Counted from the stretch's first letter, positions 42,476 to 54,714 are shown. The stretch: DNA of 64,000 nt from Euonymus europaeus (GCA_963580455.1 OY756963.1:22463555-22527554), one strand, 5' to 3'. Numbers and translations: made by a program. Notes: generated by a model from the sequence alone, not told the origin.

Positions 42476-44184
42476 CAAACTCATTGGAGATGCTCTAACA
42501 ATTCAAGATATTTTGTTAACAATGTCACTGTTATAGGTTTTTTGTAAGGATCTATTGTCATTTTTTTCCCAAAAAATCCTTCAACTGGCTTATGCTACCT
42601 TTGGTACCTTTCAGCTAAACAACAATCTCTATGGAACCCACCTGCCAATAATCAAGGCATCAGTTTCATTTAAGCCCAAAATTACCCTCTAATTAATGTT
42701 ATTATCTCATCCAAAAAGTCAATGATCAATGAATTTTAATTCAAATTTTATGTAATCGAAAATTACCCCCACCCAAAAAATTTCATCCACCATTTTCTCG
42801 TGTCTCCCACCCTTCTCCCTCAACGAAAATAAAATTTCATTCTTTTTATAACAAAAATGTTATATAACCAATTTTTAGTAGCCCAACTCAATCAAAATTT
42901 ACATGACACTCTATGTAGGTGGGTCATGTTGATTTTTTTCAAAAATCAGTTAAACACATTTTTTATTTATTTTTTAATAAATGAAATTTTAAAATGTTTT
43001 TTTCTCTAAAAATATATGTTTAAATTTTGAAAAAAATTACATATTCATTCAACGCGTAAAAATCTTTCTAATAAAATTCATTGTCAATAGTTTTTATTGC
43101 GTTTTTTAATTACATTGTTTTTAAAAACAATGTAATTCATATATATGATATGTAAACTGTCTATTCGAATTAAAATTTTATCACACTATGATAGTAGGAT
43201 ATATATTTGTTATTTTTTGTATTTTTATTGAAATTATGTCGGTTACCCAAACTCGTTAAGTTTTAGTAGTTAGGGTTTAACACTTCAGACATATAGGATT
43301 TTAGTAGCGAATCCGATCATTTTAGGTTACAATATGGAAATCCGATACATGAACCCGTTAGGGCTTTGCGAATTCGTTCAACTTGGGATTTATAACACTT
43401 ATTGTTTAGATTACAATATGAAAATCGATATACGAGCTCATATCAGTACCTATAAATAAACACTGGAACTTACATAATTCACATATTATTACAAAAAAAT
43501 AATGTAATTAAAAATGACTGAATAAAACTTATCGATGATGGATCTTATTGGATAAATCTTTACTTTATGATTCTGGATATGTAATTTTTTTTTGAAATCT
43601 AATATGTATTTTAAGAGATAAAGTTTTTAAGATTTCGTTTAAGGAAAAAAAATGTGTTTTGAATTTTCAAATAAGATAATTTATTTTTTAAATTTTTAAT
43701 TTTCATGTCATACGCTTATAAAACATGCCATGTAAACTTGAATTAATGTTGGACTACAAAAACTTAGGCTATTTAGCACTATTCTTTTTTAAAACAATAA
43801 ATCAAATTAAAAGAAAAGTCATTAATCATCAATTAATAGCCTTAAATAAAAATTGGTACCACTCTACCACAAATTCAATTTCAAGAGGCTCTTACCTAAG
43901 AGTCGATTTTAAATGAAAAATGGGGTTCAATCCATATCTTCCAAAATAATTTTCTTCCTTTTGTTTGTATTGCTTGAGGACTCATTCTCCGGACCTGTAG
44001 AGATATTCTCAGGAAATAAATTATCATTCATGTGTTCTATGAGCATAAGAATAAAAGGCAAAATCAATAAATTAGAAGATATAAATAATGGGAAAAATGT
44101 TACATATATGTTACCTTAAGCAGACGAAAGAAACACAACATATGTATAGATGTGTATAGGGTTTTGATACACTCACTCACCCCT
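42476..44184. repeat. AT-rich repeat-like DNA without genes
   Basis: Contains an internal direct repeat: GGTTACAATATGGAAATCCGA at 43325 and AGATTACAATATGAAAATCGA at 43409, each followed by TA-CATGAAC/TA-CGAGCTC. No coding potential is recognised. The element class is undetermined. Confidence 0.4.
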
Positions 44185-44268
44185 ATTTTAAGCCCCTTCC
44201 CCTAGGTTGTCTTTTCAATTTTTATCATTTCCTTTTTGCGTATAAGTGACCACATGTATAAAGAGAGG
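44185..44268. repeat. Isolated unit of the 45-kb minisatellite
   Basis: TTAAGCCCCTTCCCCTAGGT through AAGTGACCACATGTAT matches 45365-45438 almost exactly. It lies on the other side of the dispersed repeat 44270-44905. Confidence 0.8.
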
Positions 44269-44269
44269 G

Positions 44270-44905
44270 TTTTGATAAACAAACTCAACTCACTTTAAAC
44301 CCAACTTTGTTTTTCGTGTGCCGTACATTTCTTTGTTTTATTGTCAATTTAAATATTTGGCTATTATTGCAACCCTACTTTACCCTCATCCTAGGCGTAC
44401 TAGTGTTTCTTATGTGGGTCCCAGACTTAACCTCAACCAGGAAACCATATAGCAATTTTTTCTGACGTTTCTCTCTTCTCTTACCAGCGCCACGGACGTC
44501 GATGCAACCAAACCTTAACACCACCTCCTCCTCTCTTTCTTTTTCTCAGCTACAAGGCTCTTTAGATCCGATCTCTCTATTAGACACTTCTTTAACATCA
44601 GCAATAATTACAATAATAGACAAATTTCAAGTCAAATTGGGGTTTTAAATTCCAGATGGTTTTAGATCTGATCCGAACGACGGAACGATTCATGATCACC
44701 TTCCTCAGGAAAGAACAATCAACGTATAGATCTAGGTTTGGTGATTGCATTTTTAAAGAACCCTTAACAAGCAGACCCATTGTGTGTGGATTGGAGAAAT
44801 ATTGACTTATCAAACTCCTGTGGAGGAAGCTAAACTATAGGTGGGAGAGCAACCTTCTTGGGCGACTTGAGTTATGCACAAGTGTAAGTACCTGCGAGTG
44901 AGAAA
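44270..44905 (+). repeat. Dispersed repeat family, copy 1
   Basis: About 635 bp, from GGGTTTTGATAAACAAACTC to GCGAGTGAGAAAG. It is highly similar and co-oriented to 63058-63632. Shared landmarks are TAGATCCGATCTCTCTATTA, ACGATTCATGATCAC, CAATCAACGTATAGATCTAG and TCCTGTGGAGGAAGCTAAAC. Copy 1 has about 50 extra bases (TTATGTGGGTCCC to ATAGCAATTTTTTC). The identity of the parent element is unknown. Confidence 0.9.
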
Positions 44906-45107
44906 GATTCATTCGTCAGTGGCAATTTTGGCTATGTGACATCCAAGAAGAAGGGAGACATATTTCTATTTTTATTTATAAAATAGAATTTTTTTATGAA
45001 TATTTTATTATAAAAAATGATTGAATTGTTGTCATTTCACAAGAAGCTAACAACCTATATACAGGTTTGGGTTTATCATAGGGTTTAGGTTTGAGTTGCT
45101 TTAGTGT

Positions 45108-45755
45108 TACCCATAAAGAGATAGAGTGAACAATAATACTTTGTATTGAGAATGATGATATTTCGTATACCTATTAACAATACTTTGTCTTGGGAATGAT
45201 GATTCTTTTTTGTGTGTAAGTGGTTACGCGTATAGAGAAACAGAGTGAACAACAATAATTTATCTTACACAATCACTTCATCTTGGAAATGATGATATTT
45301 TATATATTTATTAACAGTACTTTGTCTTGAGAATGATGACTTTTTTTTTATAAGTTGTCACATTTAAGCCCCTTCCCCTAGGTTGTTTTTTCAATTTTTA
45401 TCCTTTTTCTTTTTGTGTATAAGTGACCACATGTATAGAGAGATAGAGTGAACAACAATACTTTGTCTTGAGAATGATGATTCTTTTTTGTGTGTAAGTG
45501 GTCACGTGTATAGAGAGACAGAGTGAACAACAGTACTTTATCTTGCACAATTATTTTGTCTTGGGAATGATGATATTTCATATATTTATTAACAATATCT
45601 TGTCTTGAGAATGATGATTCTTTTTATGTGTAAGTGGTCACGTTTATAGAGAGACATATTGAACAACAGTACTTTGTCTTGCACAATTACTTTATCTTGA
45701 GAATGATGATATTTTGTATACCTTTTAACAGTACTTTATCTTGAGAATGATGATC
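45108..45755. repeat. Minisatellite-like tandem array
   Basis: The array is built of two alternating motifs, TAGAGAGA.AGAGTGAACAAC followed by AGTACTTTGTCTTG, and GAGAATGATGATTCTTTTT or GATATTTTATATATTTATTAACA. The phrase GAGTGAACAA recurs near 45125, 45245, 45447, 45521 and 45658, so the period is irregular (about 75-200 bp). It is AT-rich and has no coding meaning. Clustered reading frames here are artefacts of the repeats. Confidence 0.85.
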
Positions 45756-46180
45756 CACTTGAGAGAGGATGTTTGTCTTCTTATGCAACTTGTGTCATTT
45801 TTTGTCAATAAGTCACATGAAAATCATTTTGTATGTTGTGATGATTAAAATGAGACATTTTTTTTACGTGATGTGATGTGCTATAAAGTGGTCTTATTTT
45901 TGGCGCCATGTTTCGAGAATAGATTCGGTCTTGTGTAAAATGGGCACTTCCCGATGCTTTACCCTTGTTCCTCCACTTTCAAATTATCTGCAAATTAATT
46001 TCTATCGGAATAAGAGACCTATGATTTATCATGATTAGCATAATATATGATCTATAATATAAGATGTTACTGAAAAATAAATAATATAAATATTTCTCAA
46101 TGCAAAGTATAGAAAATTGATTACTACATGTAAATTTAATCAAGCACATTAACAAGAGTTTCAGGAAAAAACGTAGACTT
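45756..46180. other. AT-rich spacer
   Basis: No recognisable gene or repeat structure was found between the minisatellite and the OTU-like remnant. Confidence 0.3.
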
Positions 46181-46189
46181 CATTGATTG

Positions 46190-46860
46190 CATGTAGGTAT
46201 CTAACCGCTCCACATACAAAATAACTCATATAGTTGTGCAATCATGGCTACAGTGAATCCGCTCAGGTGTATTGGGAGACATTGGATAATTTCTTGTCAA
46301 ACCAACCTGGATATATTACTTTACTATTTATGTGTCCTATTGCGATAGCAATTTGTTGAAAGGGTGATAGAGAATTATATGAAGTGGTAGATATAACAAG
46401 CTCTATGCACGATGAAGAACGTGTAATATCACATCATATGTGGAAGCAATCAACATACTCATGTTAGGCATTGCCATCCAGTATTCAAACAGTGCTTCGA
46501 CATCATTTTGAAATAAGTCCAATGAGTGTCTAACAATATACGCTTTCTCATAACTGCCAGTATTTCAAAAAATGTGTCAAACCATGCCATCAAGTTATAT
46601 TGGACACTGGGTCATTCATCATTTTAAAGACCAAGAGACACATCTATCGACCGAAAGCCTCAATTTTCATATGCTCTAACATCTTGTACGTCCTTAATGT
46701 ATGGATGTAGTATAGCTGGGAACTGATCAATATAAGATTGTGAAGAATAGTTTTTCTTTATTTGTCTCAAACTTTCTTGTGTCGAGAGAGACTGAGTATT
46801 ATAAATAGAGGAACAAATATGTGTCACTAGTTCATTAGAGTGAAAAAATTATGCTCAAAG
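46190..46860 (-). pseudogene. Remnant of a MULE-associated OTU-like cysteine protease ORF
   Basis: On the minus strand a discontinuous frame reads SYIDQFPAILHPYIKDVQDV, a degenerate catalytic block (RAY-N-stop-GFRSI where plant KI-MULE proteins have ..DGNCGYRAIA), VFEIL.. / RKRILLDTH-type sequence, WMAMPNMSMLIASTYDV, and VERLDTYMQSM. This order matches the OTU-like domain carried by many plant Mutator elements (KI-MULEs). The catalytic Cys codon is now TGA, and several frameshifts are needed to follow the match, so it is dead. The assignment is by eye. Confidence 0.55.
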
Positions 46861-47640
46861 ATTTTCGAGCCAGGACGTCTGGATGAGGAACTGTGTCTAT
46901 GAGGTTCTTGATCATATTTTTTAAAGCAGGATCGTGCCACCGATTAGGCCCTGAAAATCATGAATTGGCGATAGCGACAATATGTTTCCAAATGAATACT
47001 ATATATGAATATTAACCGCTGAAACCAAGGTTAAGCCGTTGAATCATGTCGTTAGGTTAGACCGTGAAAGCCACAAATATCAAAGTTTGCACACAATTTT
47101 CACTCGAAAATGAGACTGAATAGAAAAACTCGCAAGTATTTGAAGAATGGTCCATCAGGGGAAAAACTCATCTCTAAAATCCATGATTCAAATCACAAAA
47201 ACCATAATGAGCTTGCCCAGTTCGAGAAATGAAGACAAGATTATTGATAATGAGCTTGCGTTTTATGATGTTGGTCATAGAAGTGCACTGATTGATTAAA
47301 GTTATTGAGAATAGGCGCATATGAGAGAGAAGTTATTGTCTCGTATGACATTTGCACAGTTAGTGGAAATTGGCTCCAGATTTCAACGTTTTTCTTTACT
47401 CATTGAAATTTGTGATTGAGAGAATGCATCGTTTTAAGTAATTTTCCCAAGACAACATGATCAAATAAGATGAAAAAACAACACGTAAATGTGAAATCCC
47501 TCATTTTTCCCAATGTCTACTCCCTCAATTACGTATTCATAAAGTAATTATTAGATCACAAAATTATAGGATAGCACTAAATTCTAAATGGGATAATATT
47601 TTTTTTGATGAAATAACTTGCATCAAACAGAAAAAAGAAA
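46861..47640. other. Unannotated AT-rich spacer
   Basis: No coding region or known repeat is recognised. Some of it may be further remnant of the degenerate OTU/MULE element. Confidence 0.3.
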
Positions 47641-47815
47641 CTAACCCCGCACAGTCGTGGGTTACAACATCAGTTATAAAAAGAGGCAACTCCACCAACC
47701 AAACTTTCAAAGCATCATAATGTTGTGCCATTCTTGTCAGGTTATGAGCGAACATATTTTGTATCCTTGGACAATGACATATTCTAATCATGAAGACAGT
47801 ATACTGAAGGTACAA
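47640..47815 (-). pseudogene. LINE (non-LTR retrotransposon) RNase H-like tail fragment
   Basis: The minus-strand frame contains CHCPRIQNMFAHNLTRMA followed about 15 residues later by WLVELPLFITDVVTHD. This resembles the C-terminal RNase H-like domain of plant LINE polyproteins (pattern R-x-x-N-x-x-A-H-x-L-A followed by W-x-x-x-x-P-x-x-I). Only this short end is present. Confidence 0.5.
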
Positions 47816-48124
47816 AAAAAAACGTTTTGTTTTTTCTTACCACATGATGCCATTCTCATGAAGGTACAAAAACAGAAGAAAAAACGTGTATAAAAGCTAG
47901 TCAAAAGAAGATGCGTGTGAGGTCAACTAAGGCAAGTGATTATGTCTCTGTCTCAACTACTCAATATTTTTAGGACTGCATTTAGCAATACCCTAGGTGC
48001 TAGACGATTTAGTTTACATGTGTTTTTGGTGTGTATGCTTTTTCCTATGACTGGACATGTCCCCTTGGATTCCCCACTCTTCACTAAACCCTTTTTCTCT
48101 CAATGTTCGCACTCGTACGTTTAG

Positions 48125-48975
48125 ACAAAAGTGTGTTTGGTAGATGATTGATATATTTTATATTCTGTCAGATATATTTTTAGACATATTTAAATATTAT
48201 TGTCTATATTAACTTATATTTTGTCAAACATATTCTCTATCAAATGTAAGTGACTTTTTAGTCATTAAAATTTTTATTTTATTTTTTAAAATTATTATTA
48301 CGTTTTTGTCAAGATTACTAGATCAATGATGTATTTTTTATGCCAAACAAAAATCAAATGCATCGTAAAATCGACTTACAAATTTTGAACCATTGAATAT
48401 ATACCTGAAACATCATTTTTTTTTGCAATCCATTTTATTTTTTGTTTTACATAAAAAATATCAGTTTGGACTCGTAATCCGGATCAAATCATAATTGTAA
48501 TTTAAAAAAAAAATTATGAATTTTCACATGAAAATGATAACATGTCCTCTATGGTATAAGACAATTATGAAAAAATTACATTAGAGTTAGAGTCTGAAAA
48601 TATGTATTGAAGTTTAGAATAAGTAGTTTAATTGGGGGGTTATATGAGTGTTAAATTATGAAATCTCAAGCATTATTCTTTTAGATATTATGTGAGAGAG
48701 TAATTATGACACATTATCATTATCCAAAAACTATTTACAATACGTTCTGTAATAATTTTTTTTATAATAGATTATGAACACTCTCCCATTTGGTAGAGAA
48801 AGGAACACCATTCGCAATCGATGGAAAACGCTGTAATTTCATTTTGAACCAAATTTTTTTAATAAGTGAATTATAGAGAGTATATTTGACAGAATATAAA
48901 ATGAAGTGTAAAGAAAAGTTGAACTTATAAGCTCAACATATAAGCTAATATATAAGTATACCAAACAGATTTACA
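48125..48975. mobile_element. Degenerate relatives of the TGTTTGGTAGAGAGTA MITE
   Basis: Near 48130-48245, TGTTTGGTAGATGATTGATAT and TTTTATATTCTGTCAGATAT face ATATTCTCTATCAAATG. Near 48785-48970, GAGAGTATATTTGACAGAATATA and ATATAAGTATACCAAACAG form the opposite end. Both share the TTTGGTAGAGA / CTGTCAGA words with 28408-28521, and copies are diverged. Confidence 0.45.
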
Positions 48976-49476
48976 TGCAGGTTTTAAAAACAAGTAAATT
49001 ATTAAATTGACCCAATTATTGGGGGCATAATTGAGAAATGCTTTTCATAGAGGTCCATCAATAACTCACCATCATTCTGTCACTGGAAAAGGTGAAAAAA
49101 GTACAGAGGAACCAATTATTCATGCCAGTTGACTCATTATCATTCTAGTACTTCGCCTGTTGGGTGCATCTGTGGTGGGCCTTAGCACAATGTCCATTAT
49201 AGGCTCAGCTTGAAGCAATACTGGATACTGGTACTCAATATATGGACCCAACCCAAGTCCAACATAAGCCCGCAGTATAAATGATGGACAATTGGACACT
49301 GTCTTAGGCCCAAAAGCAAAACGGTTTAAAATTTGAAGATCCTTTCATGTGTGTGGATGTCATTAACCGCGCTATCCCTTGTGTTTTCTCTCCAAAACAA
49401 ATTAGGAAAACTGAACTGAAATCCCTCGCCAGTCAGTCGCCGAGCGGTGCCTACAACTCTAAACGAACACCAAATC
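48976..49476. other. 5' flank of the FKBP gene
   Basis: No clear TATA box is seen. The final ~100 bases probably form the leader. No other gene is recognised. Confidence 0.35.
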
Positions 49477-52400
49477 ATGGAACTCTCCCTGTTCCCCTTC
49501 AATCAAAACAGCTCGATTCTCCTTCGCAGGAGTTTTTCATCCGTTCTGATCACGAGTACTCCGTCTTTTTTTAATTTATACGTGTCTATACATGGATTAC
49601 TTACAAAAAACGAAAATTTATGCAAATCTTAGATTCTGAAACGGAACAAAATTTTATGGATTCACAGAGAGAAGACACTCTAACAGGAATTCATGTGCGA
49701 GGCCATGTCGCTGCTCGCTGTCTTCGTTGGGCGATGTTGTAACTCTAACTGTACAGCGCGAGAGAAGGAGAGCATTGGTTGGTTGTCTCCTTACGGCAGG
49801 TTTTTTCATAATTAGGGTTTGAAAATTATTCTCTCTTTCGGTATTGTAGTCACTAGTTCTCTTATGAGTGTGCAATTGCTTTATTCTACGACCTGTTCAA
49901 TGTGAGTCAGTTGCTGGCATTTATGTATGTGATGTTGCCGAGGCTGTTAGCAGCAGTAGAAGAGCTGTGAGTTCCTCTTCTTATTGTTCTTAAAAAAAGC
50001 CTAAGTGTTTATGCGGTTTTTCATGTCAAATTAGTGTTCTGACTAAGTTTTACGGTACTCTTTGCTGCAGCTTAGAGGGGCAAAAATTCCGGAGAGTGAT
50101 TATACTACTCTTCCCAATGGTCTCAAGTAAGTATATTATTCTCCTCTATAAATCTCTCATGTTTGCATCTCAAAGCAAGTATAGACTGCACTTAGGCCAG
50201 AGGAGGTAGTTGTAAAACTCTTTCAAGTTGTGATGGTTTTAGGGCATCCCTTGTATAACACACAAATCACAGTAGTTGTTTTCCCCTCCTTAGAGAGAGT
50301 TGACTTCATTATAGAATTTACAAGTTGAGTTTCCCGAGGTAATTGTTATTTACAATATTGTTATATGTTGATTTATTGTTGGGCCTTCTTATTGTTATGT
50401 CAATCTCTTTTCTAAAATAGCCCTTTTTTCATGCTTTAAATAGTAGGATTATTTTTGTTTAAAAGTGGCGTACTCCTTTAAGATGCATTTTTTTCTTCTG
50501 CCTAATCCATAGAAAATTTTGCTAGCACAATGCCACAAATTTAGCAATTGCCCAATGGAAGCGATTTTATTGTGAGTTTCAGCCTATTATGAGTCATCCT
50601 CATCACTAAATTTGAACGTTAAATATATTATTTATGTATATAGATGTTCTTTAATTTTCTCAGATGTGTTATGGTTATATCACTGTTTTATCATTTATCT
50701 TATGTTATTATTGTTTGATATATGAGTTACTTTGTACCTTGATGATCATGGAAAAGACAGTTGTGTATTGTATCTTTCTTTAAAAAAATTCACAGTATTA
50801 TAATTTCAGATATTTATGTATTAGCATTATGAGATGCTTACTGATCTAAATTATACCTTCCCATTGATATACTAAAAGAAAACTGCATTGCTTGGGCTTT
50901 ACTTATGCATCTCTTTTTTATTTTCAACTTGCATCGAATGATTAAGATTGGTCTTTGGCTTAATATATTGACTAATTATCAATTTGCAAATACGTTTGTA
51001 TTTATAAGTTCTAAAAAATATAAGTATTTTTCAGATGAACCCCAAGAAAAATCCATGTTCCCCTAGTTCTTGGGTTCTCAGTATTTGAGGATTTTATACC
51101 TGGTTAACTGTCTAGTGTCTCAGCCCATTATCTTGCTTTCAAGCCATTCTCTTTGCGGTTGATTATATTTATGATTGAACCATCATAGTAGTATGCATGC
51201 CTTTTTGTCATATGAAAGGGATTATGCCTATTCTGATGATGATATACTTCAGGTACTATGATTTGAAGGTTGGGGGTGGACCTGAGGCCGTGAAGGGATC
51301 CCGGGTTGCAGTACGGTTGTGAGCCAGTTAAATTTCATATTTCTAGTCATATAATCATGTGAAGATCTGCGTACATCTTTGTATGCTCCCGACCCACCCC
51401 CTGCGAGAACCTTGTGCACGGGTGTTAGTTGCCTCCAGCGAACATGTTCCCAATAAAAGAGTTGTGGGGTGCAACCTAGAGTTCGCAATTCTAATTCAGG
51501 AAACATTCTCTCCACATATTATGTGGGGTTTAGTATGCATACATTTTGCTTGTTCTCAACACCGTCCATCGTGGGAGTCTCGTGCACTAAAGTTGTTTAC
51601 ATTTTTTTATTAGCTTAATTTCCCATCCATTCCACTTTTGTCCAAGAAGGATGAAACATTCTAAAGAGGTAAAAGTTTTGGGCCCAAGATCAAAGGTCTA
51701 GTTTCGTTATAGTAGCTTGACAGTATTGGAGTAATACCAACTTATAAAAGCTGAAAGATGAGTGGGGAGGAAGAAATGATAACACTCTCTTTTCAAATTT
51801 TGCTCAGTTCATCATGTGTATTACATTGATATGATGTAAATGGGTGGTTTGGGACTGTGTTTGCTGTAGTTGAGGTTTTGTAACATAGAATTCTGATAAG
51901 CTGTGGTTGTTTTTCTCAAGAGTCTAATGTTTTCCATTGCTAGAAATAGAATTCTAAAATATGTTGTCCTTACACATGTTTCATTTTTTAGGTTCACTAT
52001 GTTGCCAAATGGAAGGGCATAACATTTATGACTAGTAGACAAGGCCTTGGTGTTGGTGGTGGAACGGTAAGACTGCGTCACTGCAGTAGTCTAATTTTCG
52101 ACACAAATCTAGGATCTTTTTAGTAAAGTGTAATATATTCTTAGAGTTTTAAAAGCAATGATTGAAGAAAAGAGAATCCTATACACAGATAAAAGACATT
52201 CTATTATGCGGCAATCTCTTATCACAAGTCTTTAATGGAACAACATGTTGTGCTTTTTGGTTCAAGCTTATTCTTGAAAACAATGCAAAAGAATTCTCAA
52301 GTGATGGATCTGATGCATTTTCTCCATCTCACACAAATTTGCCGTTTCATAATCGTGTTATTTTTCAGTCATTTGGTAGTCTTAAAAAAAATTAAGGTGC

Positions 52401-54714
52401 ATGAATTATAAATTCTCATATCAAAATTTTAAGGTGTGTGAATTCATTTTTTTTATTGCTAGTTTTTTCTTTCCATTTATAAAAATGGCTTATGTAGGCC
52501 TATAAAATAAAGATGTGGTTGTGGATATTATATAATAATCTTGCTGAAATATTTATTTCCTCCAAATTAATAAAATACTTGATCTGCGGCAGCCCTATGG
52601 ATTCGATGTAGGCCAATCAGAACGGGGATCAGTCCTTAAAGGATTAGATTTAGGCGTCCAAGGAATGCGCGTTGGAGGCCAGGTGAGACATTTTCATTAA
52701 TTTCCTAGTCTTGAATGAATTCTGTGTGGCAAATTAAACACATAAAAGCTCATAGTCCAGAAGGTCTATTGCTTCCAGAATTGACTTCTCATCAACATGA
52801 CTTTCAATATGATAATTACAGAGTTTGCAGCCATCTGCCCTTTGAGAAGTCAAGCTAACTTTCATTTCCCTCTAAGGCTCTTCTAGATCTCTCTTTCCAA
52901 GATTTTTTTTTATTGTTAGTTCTTTGTGAGTCTTATATGGGACTAATCGTTACAGAAGATGAAAAACATAAAAGCATAGAAATTTAAGTGGATTTCCCCA
53001 CCAGTCAATTATCCATGTTTTTTGTTTTTTCCCTTTGATTTGCTTCGGTTACTCTTAGCATACTATTGCATGAACTTCCATATTATCCATGCAAGATAAG
53101 AATAATTTGAGAAGATTTTAATCTAATTCATACAGTGGCTGCCCAATTTCTGTTAGAATTGTTTCCTATGAGTATTGAGGAGATGGAAGGCAGTAGGCAT
53201 TTTTTACTCTCTCCATTAATGTTGTATTTAGCAGGTGTACTACTGTGCTTAGCAGAAGTAAATGGATTTTGATTTATTAACTTTTCCAAGTTCTCAACTA
53301 TTGGTTCTTTTGTAGCGATTGCTAATAGTTCCTCCTGAGCTAGCTTACGGAAAAAAAGGAGTCCAGGAAATCCCTCCAAATGCAACTATTGAGGTAGCAT
53401 GTTTATCATGTCCTTAAATCCTGTGAGCATCTATGTGTTATATGAGATTATTTTTGATGATTGATTTTCATTGACTTGAATTCACTTTCTTCATATGAAT
53501 GGGGAATTTTAAGGCAATAAGGGGGAGCTGTTGTCTTCTTGAGGAAATGTGTGATAAGCTCTATGATTTATGGACATTGTTACATGATGATGGCAAACTT
53601 GTTCTAGAACTAATGTACTGACTAGCAGCACCTATGCATTTTCTATAGAAGTTATTTACCAATATTTAAAATAAAATAAAATAAAAACTGTTTCATTATA
53701 TAGTACCTGACTAGTTGTGGGTTTGTACCCCTTTGTGTATGACTGAGTAGATAAAGTTCATCCAAGATTTTGGGCTGCGAAGTTAGTTGTGGTTGTTTAT
53801 GCCCTGGGTATTGTATCTAGCTTTTTAACCAAGATGTCTGCTGAAAGACCACACTTTGTGTGCTGGAAGTCTTTTACCTCTATACTTCCAGTGCAATTAT
53901 CTAGCCATACAAACTCCAACTTATTCCTCCACATCTTGGAGTTCAGTCTGCTTGGTGGCATAAACTTTATCTGGCCCAAGTACTTGTTGGATTTCATTTT
54001 CAGCCCATCTGTGCTTTTGGTGCTGATCAATCTATCGAAGGAGCTGGTCTCACAATTATATGTTGTGACCAGCTCAACTCTGTCTGATGTTCACAGAATT
54101 TATTTTTTTCTTTCTTAATTTTCAAATAATAGGGGTGCTTCATTGACAACTTTTAAAGTGAGAGAGATATGATGTCCAACATCTTGCAAAGGCTGACAGA
54201 GACCAGATACAATAAGATATGCATAGCTCAAAAGCCCCTCAATGAAAGAAAGAGAACCTAGTCACCTTTAAAAACTTGATTTTGTGAATAGAAAATTGAA
54301 AATGCTCTCTAAATTCCTGATCTTGTCCTTGGATGAAGATTCTTGGGCATTTTTCCTTCAAATTATTTACATATGCTTATAGCACTTTGATGATACATGC
54401 TGTGATCTAAAGACATTTGGTAAGTAGTTGTATATGTACCACTACCATAATCCTTCTAATTTCTTCCCATTCCAATTCAACTCCATCTCATCACCCTTCT
54501 TTTGCTTCCTGTATCTTTACCTTTTATCCTCGTGGAATGCAGTTGGATGTTGAACTACTATCTATCAAGCAGAGCCCATTTGGGTAAGTAATAAGTAGCA
54601 TATTTTTCTTTTATTCCAGAAAATTAAAATTTACTAATTTAGTAGCTTTTTGGTCGCTACTACATCCTTAAAATTTTCTTTTGCAGGTCTCCTGTAAAAA
54701 TTGTTGAAGGCTAA
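49477..54714 (+). CDS. FKBP16-4: FKBP-type peptidyl-prolyl cis-trans isomerase, FKBP16-4-like, plastid
   Basis: A plastid (thylakoid-lumen type) immunophilin, catalysing proline cis-trans isomerisation or acting as chaperone. Exons: 49477-49555 (end uncertain), 49668-49799, 49911-49966, 50071-50126, 51253-51310, 51992-52066, 52593-52682, 53316-53393, 54543-54583, 54687-54714; about 230 residues. The junction of exons 1 and 2 is the weak point; all later junctions keep frame. Exon 1 (MELSLFPFNQ) and exon 2 (ending RRRALVGCLLTA) form a transit peptide with twin-Arg character near RRALVG, followed by AGIYVCDVAEAVSSSRRA. The FKBP fold runs from SDYTTLPNGLKYYDLKVGGG through SRVAVHYVAKW, GVQGMRVGGQR, PPELAYGKKG, IPPNATIELDVELLSI. 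Intron 5 carries SINE sequence; the 3' UTR carries three tandem repeats. Confidence 0.88.
51350..51612 (+). mobile_element. Au-like SINE, dimeric arrangement, in FKBP intron 5
   Basis: A first tail (CTGCGTACATCTTTGTATG, CTCCCGACCC, GAGAACCTTGTGCACGGGTGTT; about 51365-51430) is followed by AACATGTTCC and then by a second unit: GAGTTGTGGGGTGCAACCTAG, GTTCGCAATTCTAATTC, TATTATGTGGGGTTTAG, ATACATTTTGCTTG, GGGAGTCTCGTGCACTAAAG. This order repeats that found in GDSL intron 4. Confidence 0.7.

Noticed and set aside
45378..45581. Minus-strand frame with internally repeated peptide
   Set aside because: It is the direct product of the minisatellite units, with no sign of selection on protein.
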